Assembly (NCBI GenBank): GCA_022419385.1
Contig: JAJUBI010000006.1
Location: 1,736,001-1,800,000, forward strand
DNA length: 64,000 nucleotides
Source: Paraconiothyrium sp. Pb-2020
Taxonomy: Eukaryota; Ascomycota; Dothideomycetes; Pleosporales; Didymosphaeriaceae
Direction of reading: 5' to 3'
The notes beneath the pieces were generated by a model, which was given only the letters and a program-made list of their open reading frames with translations, did not search any database and had not been told where the DNA came from. This document shows positions 13,196 through 23,888 of the stretch, in pieces (position 1 is the stretch's first letter; the number at the start of each line of letters is the position of its first letter). The position numbers and the translations under genes were made by a program.

Positions 13196-13474
13196 TACAG
13201 CAACACCGCATACATGTTCAACTTTGCGTGCCATTACGATGTATCTGCCATGCCTGTTGGGTTCGATGAGTGGCGGCCGAAGGGCGGCCGATCGAAGGTA
13301 CAAAAATGCACTTTCCATTTTGGTCCAGCTCCCGCTTAGAAATGCAGGTCCGAGCATCGCCAACGCCAATGATGAACTTTTGACGACCGGACGACAGCTC
13401 GGAAGAGGTTTCTTACGCCAGCAACCACAACTTCCCTTCTTCATTTTACTTCTTTTTCCTTTCTGTTCAGCACA

Positions 13475-14534
13475 ATGTTCCGACCGGCGACCCGATTAAT
13501 TGCCTCGAATGCGGCGCGTGTCGCCCCTCGCGCTGGCGCGCCCGCTCGACGATTTATTTCCACAGCACCCCCAACACAGAAGTCACGAAGTTGGAAGAGC
13601 CTGTTCGCGCGCGTCGGTGCGGCTGGTGCAATAATATACTACTACAACACTGCGGACGTCTGGGCGGAGGAACCGAGACGTGAGTACTAGAAGAGAGGAC
13701 AAAAGTGGCAACGATCACGGCGCGCTAATCAATGCCTTCTAGATGTCGTAGCAGCGCTTCCAATCGCAGAGGAAGAAACCGAACAATTACCCACCATCGA
13801 TGATGTGTCTGCAGCCCGCTTCAAGCGAAAGGCAGAGCGGGAAGCTATCGAGGCTCAACTTGCGGCGCAGCAGCAGGCTCAGCAGCAGAAGCAGGCTGCC
13901 GCCGAGGCAAATGACACTGTCGCCACAGCGGGGAGCGTAGAAGAGTTGGAGGAGGAGGCAGGACAGCAGGGCGCATTTAACCCGGAGACGGGCGAGATCA
14001 ACTGGGATTGTCCGTGCTTGGGCGGCATGGCTGACGGGCCGTGTGGAGAAGAGTTCAAGGCGGCGTTCAGCTGCTTTGTGTACAGCACGGAGGAGCCGAA
14101 AGGAATGGACTGCATTGAGAAGTTCAAGTAAGACTCGCTCTACACGATGAACGAATGTAGAGAACGTATCGCTAACACTGGACAGGGACATGCAAGGCTG
14201 CTTCCGCAAATACCCCGATGTGTACGGCTCGGAGCTCGAATCTGATGCTGATGACGACGAGGACGACCTTTCGGCAGAAGCAGCACCTGCGACTGCCGTA
14301 GCAGATGCTACTCGTCCGGACGCACAATCTACGCCTTCGCCCCTCAGCACTCCCTCGTCGAGCAAGCACGATTCAAGCCTCGTACCCCAGGAATATCGAC
14401 CCAGCGGTGCGACAGTCCGCGCGAACAAGGCGACCGAGGAGGTGAAGCAGGACCATGAGCCCACGAGCGAGAGCGAGCAGCTGATTCCGAAGGCGGCACA
14501 TGATGCGTCTGACGCGCAGGTGGAGAAGAAGTAA
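13475..14534 (+). CDS. mia40: Mitochondrial intermembrane space import protein Mia40
   Basis: Exons 13475-13679, 13743-14127 and 14186-14534 give 312 residues. The N terminus is an Arg/Ala-rich mitochondrial presequence, followed by a membrane anchor (VGAAGAIIYYY). A Gln/Ala-rich coiled linker precedes the catalytic core. The core has the redox CPC motif (WDCPCLGG) and a twin CX9C motif (CGEEFKAAFSC and CIEKFKDMQGC); the second pair is completed only after the last intron is removed. Mia40 oxidises small cysteine proteins as they enter the intermembrane space, with Erv1 as partner. The C-terminal tail is acidic, then Ser/Thr-rich, and longer than in yeast. All catalytic cysteines are present. 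Confidence 0.96.
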
Positions 14535-15151
14535 AGGATAGAAAGGACTAAATGAAGCGCGTGTAGAGATATGCAGAGAGGTGCACCACTGTATCATATA
14601 GAAGGCTGAAAATTCAGCATGGATGGAGGGTAGGTGTACTTGGACTGCATTTGCATCTTGGATGGCGACTCCAGCTCTGGCGAATAGGTGTTTCTGTATA
14701 TTATGTGTAGGTAATACAGGTCCGCTATGTACTGTACTCTACGAGCTTCTTGCATACCGACGATTCGACCTTGGCAAAGCTGCCATCCTTGACGAAAATA
14801 ATAGTCAGTATCTTCGCCTGCATACATGTGCAATCTTGTGTGTGCAAGGGAAAGGCGCCCTTTGCAGCACTTGGGCGCCCTTTGAATGGCTACTAAGTCG
14901 CGAATACGAGCGGTACTACGCTAAGGTGAGTCAGTTTTCTAAAACCTAAACTTGGAAGATCAATGCACAAATAAACTATGTGGAAACTCCCTACCTAGGT
15001 AGCATCCATTCGCGTTCCAGCGGCACATATTGTACGTCAGGTTGGAGCCGATTGTTAAGAGAAGGACGCATAGCACCACCACACCGCCTCGATACCCTCG
15101 AACATCACATACTCATCAGTACATCAACCCTTCCTCCCAGGACCCCACCCA
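14535..15151. other. Intergenic region
   Basis: This is the 3' flank of mia40 and the promoter side of the PARG gene. A near-duplicate GGCGCCCTTTG motif occurs twice around 14856-14885. The last 100 bases are C-rich with CACC and CCTC runs, typical of a fungal leader. No gene is supported. Confidence 0.4.
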
Positions 15152-16558
15152 ATGTCCACCACACCATGGCCCCTCTTTTACACCCTTCCCTCCTGCCCCA
15201 CAATTACTACCCAGGACCGCTTCGGCCTCCTCGACGCAGACACACCCTCTGTCCCCTTTTGGTCCGTACTCAGCGCACTACTTACACCTCCTGTTACCAC
15301 TCTTCCCGCCTTCCTAGAGATCCTAGAAATCATCGCCGTTGAACTGCGGGGAACAGCGCCCCCAGATTATAATACGCTAAAATCATGCCTTCAAGCGCGC
15401 GAGGCAGAGCTTTTGAATACGATCTGGCCGAAAGTGAAGGAGCTGGCGCTCGATATGCCGCGTTTGTTTCCTATGCATCGGTTGCCGGTTCTGAACGATG
15501 GTGGTGCAGGGAAGGTGGGGTTGAGCAGAGAGCAGGTTGGCTGCTTAGTCGCGCATCAACTTCTGAGTACGTTGGCTGCGCCTCTGTGGCAAGATGGATT
15601 TCAAAATCTCGAGATTTGGTACCAGGGGGAGCAGCCGCATGTCAGTGCACCAGAAATCTACATCACTGCTGTGTTAGACTATTTCGTACAGATTGCGACA
15701 GCGGTAAAGAGGCCGGAGTGGACCGTGACATACGAACTTTCATCACAGTCTGAGCCTTTCGACCACGGTATGCTCCAAGATAGAATGAACGAGCTCGGAG
15801 ATATCGAGCTTAGACCCATGAGTGAGAAGACGTCCGAATCAGAGTCTCTCGGCACGTCAGGCAACGCAGTCGTCATATCTGCCAATAGATTCATCGGGTT
15901 TGGACGCTCCGCTACACAGGAAGAAGTTTTCGTTGGTACAACGCCAGAGGCGTGCCCTGGCGTCTTGGTCACGCCGCCTCTGACGGATTCGCAAGTACTG
16001 GTTGTGCGAGGGTGTGAGGCAGTGGTGAAGACAGTGGGTCAGGGAAGGCATATCAGAATGTGTGGCACACATACTAAACCGCACGATGAAATTGGCGAGG
16101 AGCACAGGAACAAGTGGCGTGATAGAACGATGCTTTTCATGGACGCGCTAGAATTAGACTCGTACGATGGAGCAGCGTATCCGGACGTCGAACACGCCAA
16201 TGTAGAACGCGAGATGGCGAAGGCGCTAAGAGCTTTTGGATCAGCGAATTATCCAAGGATTTACACGGGGCTGTGGGGATGCAGAACGTTTGGTGGTGAT
16301 CCAGAGGTTAAGATGACCATCTTATGGCTTGCGGCGACTGTCAAGGAGTCTGCGCTTGTGATCACTTATGAAGAGGAACGGGAGGATTTCGCGCAGAAGA
16401 TGGCAAGGTTTGTGGAGTTGGTGAGGGCGAGAGGGTACAAAGTTGGTGATGTATGGGATTTGCTGTGGGAGGCCGAGGGGAGCGGAATAGCGAAGTGGGG
16501 GTTCCTGGACTGGGTTTTGGGCGGAGATAGAATGAAACAAGTGTGGAAGGCACGTTGA
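15152..16558 (+). CDS. Poly(ADP-ribose) glycohydrolase (PARG), fungal type
   Basis: A single exon of 468 residues. The C-terminal half has the PARG macrodomain signature: ISANRFIGFG (residues 242-251) followed by the catalytic QEE at 256-258. Downstream, the YDGAAYPDVE and TGLWGCRTFGGDPEVKMTILWLAA segments match the region that shapes the ADP-ribose pocket. PARG cleaves poly(ADP-ribose) during DNA-damage signalling. The family motif usually reads GGG before QEE; here it is GFG. Activity is therefore likely but not certain. The helical N-terminal region (residues 1-200) fits the family's accessory domain. No intron is needed. Confidence 0.88.
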   Translation: MSTTPWPLFYTLPSCPTITTQDRFGLLDADTPSVPFWSVLSALLTPPVTTLPAFLEILEIIAVELRGTAPPDYNTLKSCLQAREAELLNTIWPKVKELALDMPRLFPMHRLPVLNDGGAGKVGLSREQVGCLVAHQLLSTLAAPLWQDGFQNLEIWYQGEQPHVSAPEIYITAVLDYFVQIATAVKRPEWTVTYELSSQSEPFDHGMLQDRMNELGDIELRPMSEKTSESESLGTSGNAVVISANRFIGFGRSATQEEVFVGTTPEACPGVLVTPPLTDSQVLVVRGCEAVVKTVGQGRHIRMCGTHTKPHDEIGEEHRNKWRDRTMLFMDALELDSYDGAAYPDVEHANVEREMAKALRAFGSANYPRIYTGLWGCRTFGGDPEVKMTILWLAATVKESALVITYEEEREDFAQKMARFVELVRARGYKVGDVWDLLWEAEGSGIAKWGFLDWVLGGDRMKQVWKAR

Positions 16559-17809
16559 CTGTGTACCTAGGTATGGAGATATCACAGTGCTGGGTACAGA
16601 TTTGGCGTCTGTTGCTTACAATTACTTCGCCGACAGGAAAGGTTTCAAAGCCACATTTCTCACGACGCAAAAATGATTGACCGTTGTACTAGAAATCCGC
16701 ATACATGCTAGGTGCTTGACTAGCATTGTACAGGCTGCCGCTTTACAAGGTTTACCCATTCCCAATTCAATCGCTGAGTACAAGGCCCTGATGTCAAGCA
16801 CTCACTCGCAGCGCGGTGTGCCTGTTCCGAAGCTTATATCGCTTAGCAATATATACAGCGGCTGATGGTGAATTGGGAAAGGGCTCATCTATCAGCAGCG
16901 TTGCCGCTCAAATATGACGCATATCCGCCACACAGCGGTCGGTGATAAGCAGAAGCGCGTCATGCTCAACGCCAAAGGATTGCACAACGGACTCGCGAGC
17001 ATACACTATGCCGATCCAGCATCATCACCTGCCTCCTGGTAGGGACGGCCGCGATATGCCTCAAGAGCGGTTGAAGAGCGGTATGCATCTTTTTCTTTTT
17101 GCTAACGCTGGTGTCGGCCTAATCGTATCTTTGTTTACTAGTACGAAGAATTGATATCTCTGGACAGCTCAGAGCTTGAGGATTCGTTAGCCTCCCTTGT
17201 TGCTTCAGCCAAAGCGTCGGTAGCCTCCGACCTTATGTGATCGCCCCTGCATGACCTTCACAAAAGACCCCTATAAGAGTCCAGCCCTCTAAGAGAGACC
17301 CACGATACTGCAACGCGGCAACGCTCATCTAAGATTCGCTGCGATCGACGATACTCCAATACAATCTTCACACCTGCTACCTAATGCGGTTACAGCCTCT
17401 CCACATGTGGCTAGAGCCTCCCCGCAAGTCCCTGGACCTTCTTTGGCTGTACGTCACTGCCAAGCTATGTCATCATACCTCTTGCAGATAGCCTTCAAAT
17501 AGTCTACATCACAGCTCGTGATAGTTGCTGCATGTAATTTTACTAAGAAAACGTCTCTAACCCCAGGTGCCGCGAATTCGTTTCCTTCGTTCGTAAGTGC
17601 ACTTGCGGCTGCCTGCATAACCTGGAAGGCAGCTTCACATGTCAACCAAGACCAAGTAGCAAGTGCTAAAAGCGGTACAGGGAAACTACATCTTTGTCAA
17701 GCTTTGACATTAGCGTTCGATTAACAGTCTCGATCCTCACACTGCATCTCGCACCCACCAATCCAACCACTGTAACCCCGCGTCACGGTCACCCCATCTC
17801 ACCACCAAC
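16559..17809. other. Intergenic region, nothing convincing
   Basis: About 1.25 kb with several short open frames. A 63-codon minus-strand frame at 17454-17645 has no recognisable motif and no splice-joined continuation. AT-rich patches near 16840 and 17520 could be decayed repeat sequence, but no terminal repeats were found. Confidence 0.4.
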
Positions 17810-18476
17810 ATGGGTGACTCAACGCAGCGGATCCTTCTCCCTCCCAGCCAGGGCTCCTTCGCTGCTCCAACACCATCTGGTCTTACGCCCAACACACGCT
17901 CTGAAGCTGAATCCGCATTCAATCTCAACGCTATGCAGCAGACCGATTCTGCGGCCCCCGCAGAAAATAGCTTGTCCGAAGCGCAGAGGGCGTACCGGCG
18001 GCCGAACGGTCCGATCAGGGCGAGTAGTACGAATTATGAGAAGGCTTTGAGGGAGGTCAGAGGCCAAGTCTCTGCTTCGTAAGTTGCCTTACACATTATG
18101 TCTTCGCACACGAAGACTTTCAAACAGTAAATTTATACCGAGAGGACTAGTCGCTAATACAGCCAATATGTATAGGTCTGATCTCTCCGACGACACAACA
18201 GCCGCCGAAGAAATCACCGGCCTCGCGAAAGTCCAATCGCCCGTCAACGGAATCGCCTTCCCGCCGCCAGGCCAAGGCGTGGTACCATCTTACGAAGGCA
18301 TTGGCAGTGGACAGGCTGAAGCAGTGAGGAAGGCGCGAAACAGGGGTCTCAGTCTGGGTCAATTGGGCAGGGCACCGAGTTGGAATGAGCAAGACATGAA
18401 GCACATGTTGCAGGGACGGTTGATGGAGCAAGTTGATGGTGCAGCGGGTTATGACTCTGGTACGGAGAAGAAGTGA
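17810..18476 (+). CDS. Small hypothetical protein, two exons
   Basis: Exons 17810-18078 and 18176-18476 give 189 residues. I do not recognise the family. The sequence is hydrophilic and Ser/Pro/Gln-rich at the N terminus (RILLPPSQGSFAAPTPSG) with a helical, charged C terminus (LSLGQLGRAPSWNEQDMKHML). It has no signal peptide or membrane segment, so a cytosolic or nuclear disordered protein is likely. The donor GTAAGT at 18079 is strong. The acceptor at 18175 follows an AT-rich tract and keeps frame through a serine run; an acceptor slightly upstream is possible. The even codon use over both exons supports a real gene. Confidence 0.66.
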
Positions 18477-18892
18477 GGCTATGGAGGAGATCGGGAAGAC
18501 AGGGGTCACGAGTTATGATGACATGATATACATGGCGTTTTGGGATTGTGATCGAAAAAGGACACTGGACACCTTTTATGGGGTCACGGGTGTCCGAATG
18601 CAATAAATCATACAGGTTCACCAATACTCTTGGAATTTTTTCATGTTTGATCCTCCCTCCGCTGAAGATCAACTATCTTCCACTGAAAATGGCTTGTTGG
18701 AATCGCTGTCAAACTTAAATCGGATAGCCCTCAAGCTAGCATTCAGCCAACTGTTAGAATCATCCACCACCACCTCGTATTGAGAAGCAACGTCCAGGGT
18801 AGGAGTCGAAAGCGGATGGTCGAAAGAAGAGGGTCAGGGTGCTGCGACGGCCAGGAACCTAGTGGGAGAAGCTGCACCCTGAGCCGGCTGAT
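18477..18892. other. Convergent intergenic region
   Basis: This holds the 3' flanks of the hypothetical gene (+) and of the secreted cysteine-rich gene (-). No gene seen. Confidence 0.4.
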
Positions 18893-19651
18893 TTAAGGTC
18901 CGGTAGAGGGTATGAAGGGTTTAGCCTTGCAGCACTCGGCATGGCTCTGACAGAGGGTGTCGCGGCAGACTTGCTCGCAGTTGGGACCTTGGTGAAGAGG
19001 GGGCCGGCAAAAGGCGTCGATGCATCCTTTGAGAAACTCGTCGCATTCCTCTCGATTCTTTCCGTCTCCATCGCTGCGGGCTTTAGGAGAGGTAGCAGTT
19101 TTGAGGTCGCGCGGGAAGGGTCCTGAGGTGGACGCTTTGGTGAGACCCTCGTGGACGTCGACGCACTGCAATGCCTGCGCGCACTGCTCTCCCGGAGTGC
19201 GACAAATGTCGGGTCCGACCGAACACAGTTTGGAGTAGCACGCATGGTAACACTCCTCATCGCCGTCTTTGCATTGCTTCACTGAAGTGCGTCCCGTTAG
19301 TCGAATCGTCCTGTACTTGGGTATCGTGCAACTTCTGAGGGCACGTGGCGTACGCGTTGGCCAGGTGGTCACTCAAGTGTTCCCAACGTACATTGTCGTA
19401 GCGTAACAGCTACGCCACCTGGGCAGGTCTGAAGAAGGGAGGCTGAAATCAGAAGGATACTTACCACAGTCGAGCTCGAAGATGGCGCATGGCCTGCATC
19501 GAGCGTCCGCCCACGGTGCCTCTTGACGAGCAAGGAAGGCACGGCGGGCGAGAGTCTCAACACCGGCGACGATAGCATTGTCGTTGGACAAAGGAGTGAC
19601 CGCTGCGAGAGCAGTGACGGCGAGGGCTGCCGCAAGCTGAAGGAGCTTCAT
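18893..19651 (-). CDS. Secreted cysteine-rich protein A
   Basis: Exons 19651-19465 and 19281-18893 give 191 residues. A clear signal peptide opens the protein (MKLLQLAAALAVTALA). A dibasic LARR site near residue 37 may be cut by a Kex2-like protease. Two cysteine blocks follow. The first contains C-x3-C-x6-C-x3-C-x4-C (starting CVKQC). The second contains C-x6-C-x4-C-x9-C-x3-C-x4-C (starting CDEFLKGC). The intron is long for this window (183 nt), with CTAAC close to the acceptor. An alternative with a 27-nt internal exon also keeps phase but breaks the first cysteine spacing. Function is unknown; size, secretion signal and disulfide-rich content are those of fungal apoplastic or effector-type proteins, which is inference. 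It is divergent from a related gene at 20274. Confidence 0.78.
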
Positions 19652-20273
19652 GTTGATGGTGTGCTAGGAGGGACAAGAAAAGTAAGACAGGTGTCTCGAG
19701 AGTGTACAAGAGATTGGAAGGAATTAGTGGAACAGAAACAGATGACAGCGCCTGTTTATACGATGAGAGGCAAGGGCCGCGTTGCTCGGGTGAACGGGTA
19801 ACGCTCCGCCGTCAAACACATGGAGTCGGTGAGCTACGCCGAATTGGAAGGCGCGGCACCGTGGGAGATGAAGAAGCAAACAAAAGGCAAATTGGATGCT
19901 TCTCCCGAGGTCCCATTGTCACCAGGTGAATGAGCCTGCCAATCATGCATGCACGGCGACACTTGCCGCAGATGTGTTCTTATGATGCTGTAACCGACCA
20001 TCTGCTGTAGAACTTGAGCGTGACTATCTCCGAATGTCCTATAGGTGTTCATCGCTCACCTTCACCAGCATCATCCACAAGTGCGCCGTGGGAGAGCGGC
20101 TTCCGTCGGAGTGCAATCGCGTGGTGCCTTCTTAAATAGCGTGTTCTCCACTTTCCTCTCCTCTTCTCTTCTCTTCCCTCGGCCAATCTTCACATCTAAC
20201 TCCTCTCGCTCCCCGGAATTTCTTTTTTCAAATCTCTGATACGCAGGCTTTCAAGCTCCAGTGCATACCGATT
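19652..20273. promoter_or_regulatory. Bidirectional promoter between the two secreted cysteine-rich genes
   Basis: These 622 bases separate the two start codons. A TATAAA lies on the minus strand at 19755-19760, about 105 bases before the start of gene A. A CT-rich tract on the plus strand at about 20150-20190 leads gene B. Sharing one short region suggests co-regulation. Confidence 0.5.
19755..19760 (-). promoter_or_regulatory. TATA box of secreted protein A
   Basis: A perfect TATAAA on the minus strand, about 105 bases upstream of the ATG at 19651, a normal distance for a fungal gene. Confidence 0.5.
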
Positions 20274-21026
20274 ATGAAGCTGCAAAACCTCCTTCCCTTC
20301 TCTGTTCTTGCCGCTATGGGCTTGGCTGTTGCTGTCTTGCCTCGAGGTGCGTCCTTGTCAGGAAGAGGGTGACACTATGGAACGATCACTGACCTCCACC
20401 AGATGTGTCCAGCGTGAGTGAGCGCAGTGAGGCGGGCATCCGAGCCTGTCCTACCAAGTGCAGGGACATTTTCTCGCAATGCATCAACGACGTACGTTCC
20501 CTGCCCTGAGAGTCAATGCAGTAGTGATTGAGCTGACGACTATAGGATCTTCTCGGATTAGACACTTGCCAAGAGATCAAGTGCCAGGATTCCGACGTAA
20601 GTCCAAGCCCAGAGGTCATGCTCTCGCCTTGCCCAGGTCTGACATCTCGTAGTGCGCCCAATGCGACTCACAGTGCGGCAAGGCTTCTCTTCTCACTATT
20701 TCTTCCGACAACGAAAAGGCGGATGAGCAAGAGCCCACGTCTGACGGGACATTCGACAATGGTATCGATCTTGCTGCTACGGGACCTTACTGTCCTGCGT
20801 ACTGCGTTCGGGGACACCAAGGTTGCTTAGAAGTTTGTGCATACCCAATCATGCCCTGGGTTCATAGACTGACATACCAACAGCAGAAGAATTCCCTTGC
20901 TGAGTGCAACAGGCGCTTTTGCAAGACCATGGTAAGTTCTTGATACCATTGAACATTGGAAATCATTAAAGCCAGATACTCATTATACATGTCTAGTGCT
21001 TGAGAATGTGCAGCTGGTGCTGGTAG
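20274..21026 (+). CDS. Secreted cysteine-rich protein B, six exons
   Basis: Exons 20274-20346, 20403-20491, 20546-20596, 20653-20832, 20884-20931 and 20997-21026 join in phase to give 156 residues. No single exon has a long frame, so ORF-based prediction would miss the gene. The signal peptide is MKLQNLLPFSVLAAMGLAVA. The mature part has 16 cysteines in two copies of one module: C-x3-C-x6-C-x10-C-x4-C (starting CPTKC) and C-x3-C-x6-C-x9-C-x4-C (starting CPAYC). An acidic Ser/Asp/Glu linker separates them. The protein ends in a Cys/Trp-rich tail (CLRMCSWCW). Introns are 50 to 65 nt with good GT-AG ends; the one at 20833 starts GTTTGT. The acceptor of intron 4 may be 20883 or 20886, one Gln more or less. 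Function unknown; an extracellular disulfide-rich protein. Confidence 0.8.
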
Positions 21027-21397
21027 CCTGCCTACTGAATGACACTAGATGTAGTTCACAGCTTCCCACGTCTGTTGTGGCGATCTTCAGCCTGCTTGCA
21101 AGATGTCAATCGTGAAATGGTCTTTGAGGGATAGTGGACAATCTAAACAGCCTCGGACGGTCTGGAAAGTAATCATACCAACATAGCTTAAACAAGTCCT
21201 CCGAATGTATTATATGCATGGTTATGAGGTACGAGTGAGATATCAAGAGCAGTGAAAGAAGAAGATGAGTGATGTTACTCAGTGACTGTAACACAATTGG
21301 TACGCCCTGTTTTGATACATGTATGGAAAGGTGAGGACGCCGTGACATCTGTACAGCAAGTAGATTTTCCCGTGCCCTATTTAAAATATTATATAGC
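21027..21397. other. Convergent intergenic region
   Basis: AT-rich 3' flanks of secreted protein B (+) and the TBC protein (-). No gene seen. Confidence 0.4.
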
Positions 21398-22906
21398 TCA
21401 TCGTACAATACCCGCGACTCGTCTAAAGAGGTCGCTCAAAAGCCCAAAAGCAGGAAGTCTGCTGGCGTTGCCTGACCGACCGAGCCATACTGCGTACACG
21501 CCGACTACAATGGCGAGTCCGAAGACGCCTTGTCTGCGGTAAACCCATAACCTACGTTTGGGAATCTGGGCGTTCTTTTGGGCCTTGGCCCGAGTCTGCT
21601 GCCAGCGGATCTCCTTCTCCTGTTGCAACATCCACTTCTCTCCATCTTCCAGGGTAAGACAACTCAGCGCCGCAGGAGTAGTAGATGTCTTTAGCACACT
21701 CGACGAGGAAATGCTCCACCACTCCCAGCTGCGCAGCTTCTCCGGGGGCAGCCGCTCGTACAGCTCGACACCGCGGGCAATGTGGAATTCAACATCAAAT
21801 GGCTGCGGTAACTTCCCAAGCATCGCATGCATGATGTCCTCGTCTTCTTTGTCGATCTCCAGCAACTCCTCCCGCCTCGAAAGCACTACCCCTGCGAAAA
21901 AGTATATTGGCATGACGGTGTGCCGGGCTAGGAAGAAGTCGAATAACCTTGCAATATCCTGGTAGTCCTGTATGTGGTGCGCGAACATAGTGAGGGCGTC
22001 TGCCAGTGCGAAGGATGGTTGGCCTTTGGGTAGGTGGTCATACAACTGGGGGTCGGCAGTCTCGAGTAGTGGGAGGAGGAGTTTGAGTTGGGCTATAGCG
22101 GGGTCGAGGGTAGACAGCATGTAGTCTCGAATGCGCAGCAGGCTCAGGCGAGCCACAGGTGCGGGGGCATCATGGGGACCGAGTACGAGCAGGAATACTT
22201 GTACTATGTCGTGGTAGCCTTGGAAATAGTTTAGGGTTGGGTGGCGGCGAATAGTTTCGACGATGATGTCTGAGAGGTCTTCCTTCAGGCGGTCAAGTTG
22301 CTTTTCCGATTCTGTGATTGATTAGCATTCGCTCTCGGTCTAATGATATACGAAGGAAGCCGGTGAAGGTCATGCAATATGTGTAGCACATAACACATCC
22401 CACACGCGATCCACATCACTCTTCCCAAGGTTTGTGTCGAAGTTTACGGGGGCGTCCCGAAACACAGGGTCGGGATAACCCGCACCGCAGGGGTCCTAGG
22501 GTAACATACCATTTTTTGGGTAGTAGACGAATGCGCGGTTGACATCCAATGCCACCTGACCTTCGTCTCTGTGCGCCGGTAATTCTTTCCACGAAATCGG
22601 CTCTTGTTCCTCCGGAGCGCGACCGAGGAGGATTGGCCCTGCAAGCTGTTAGAGGCTGTCACAGTGAGGTAGGTAGCACACAGACGCACATGCTGCACGG
22701 CGCAAATCGTCGCTGACCAGGCCGTGGGTGCTGGTGGCAAGATGCACAAGCGCATTAAGGTCGCGATTATGGCATGCGGCGCTGATCTGACTAGCTTTCT
22801 CTTTCTCCGCGGGAGAGAGGGTAGCAGTGACGGTGCTGCGGCGCGTAGAAAGGCTGCCGGAGCTCACTGAACGGGAGGGGGTGCGGGATGAGCGTCGTGA
22901 AGCCAT
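21398..22906 (-). CDS. TBC-domain Rab GAP, TBC1D20/Gyp8-like, tail-anchored
   Basis: Exons 22906-22690, 22638-22510 and 22311-21398 give 419 residues. The TBC domain shows both catalytic fingers: arginine in DVNRAFVYYP (Arg107) and glutamine in LNYFQGYHDI (Gln146). The C terminus has one hydrophobic segment (GVFGLAIVVGVYAVWLG), which fits the tail anchor of TBC1D20 and yeast Gyp8. These proteins switch off Rab1/Ypt1 at the ER and Golgi. The N-terminal 35 residues are Ser/Arg-rich and disordered. The second intron is long (198 nt); removing it restores YYPKNESEKQLD, the normal spacing between the two fingers. Confidence 0.9.
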
Positions 22907-23888
22907 ATCGAGAGCACCGGCATCGCGAGTCGGCGGGCCGCAGACCTATGTGGTTGGAACCGGCGAGAAGGGGATACAGTCGGATCAGCGGCAGTGCTGC
23001 CGGGATATGGTCTCTGTCTGCTGTCGTGGCATGGCTGTTGGGCGATGAGGTTGTGTTTCAAAACAACTCCACCTCGCGTCGCGCCGTCCTGCCTCTGCGT
23101 GACCTCAGTCTTGGCAGGGTCGCGACTAAGAAGCTGCACCCTTCCGCGCAACGCATTTTGTCACTCACTGCTCGGAAACCCGCAGATGGTCGAGAGCGAC
23201 AGTGGCTTGCCATCCCAGCTATCCAACGTCTGACACACGATCTCAGCCCGGATTGTAATAACCCGCCATCGGATTACTTCCCCTCCTTCTACCTAGTCAA
23301 CCACCGCGAAGTGCCAGGCAGCTTCGGGCGCATTGTAAGACGACCAGCCAATACCGGCCGTCTGTGTGCGCTGTCGTGCGCCCTGCACGATCGAGAGAGA
23401 CCGATCCCTGTCGACCTTCATCGATCGTACAGCACAGTCCTACACACCCGCCGCGCCCTCCACCGCGACTGCGACCGATCCTGTCTGTGACTCCTGGGGT
23501 TTTTGCATCGTGTATCGCGGCCCTTTTCCAATTCGCTCAGGTCAAGCCTATGCCGTCTTCAATTTGAAATCGTCGCAAAGATTGTCGCTCCAATTACTCA
23601 ATGCTATAGCCTGCTGTGCAAACGCTGTCCTCGGTGTTCGTCGCATCATCATATGCCTGATGACTTTCGTGGCCTGAAAAGGCTTGCAGCGGACCCTAGG
23701 AACACCCAAGATGAAAGCTGCCCTGTGTCTTAAATCGGTGCGACTTCACATATGACCCTCAGACCTGGACTGGATTACGATTTTGCATTGCCCCGCATAA
23801 CCAGGCGCGGGATTCTCAACCTTGTACTCTTGGTGACGCCTCGTTGCATGGTTGCCTCGCTCTCGGATTTCTATCTTGTCCCTGCAAC
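22907..23888. other. Divergent intergenic region (TBC protein / Mms1-like)
   Basis: About 980 bases between two divergent starts. It contains long but featureless GC-rich open frames on the plus strand. Their codon pattern and composition do not look like protein, and no family is recognised. It most likely holds two promoters and leaders. Confidence 0.4.

Noticed and set aside
17454..17645. 63-codon minus-strand frame in the gap after PARG
   Set aside because: Too short, no family match by eye, no continuing exon.
19282..19464. A 27-nt internal exon in secreted protein A
   Set aside because: It joins in phase but destroys the C-x3-C-x6-C spacing shared with the neighbouring paralogue; the single 183-nt intron keeps it.
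22888..23490. 200-codon plus-strand frame between the TBC and Mms1-like genes
   Set aside because: No recognisable motif; it partly overlaps the start of the TBC gene on the other strand.
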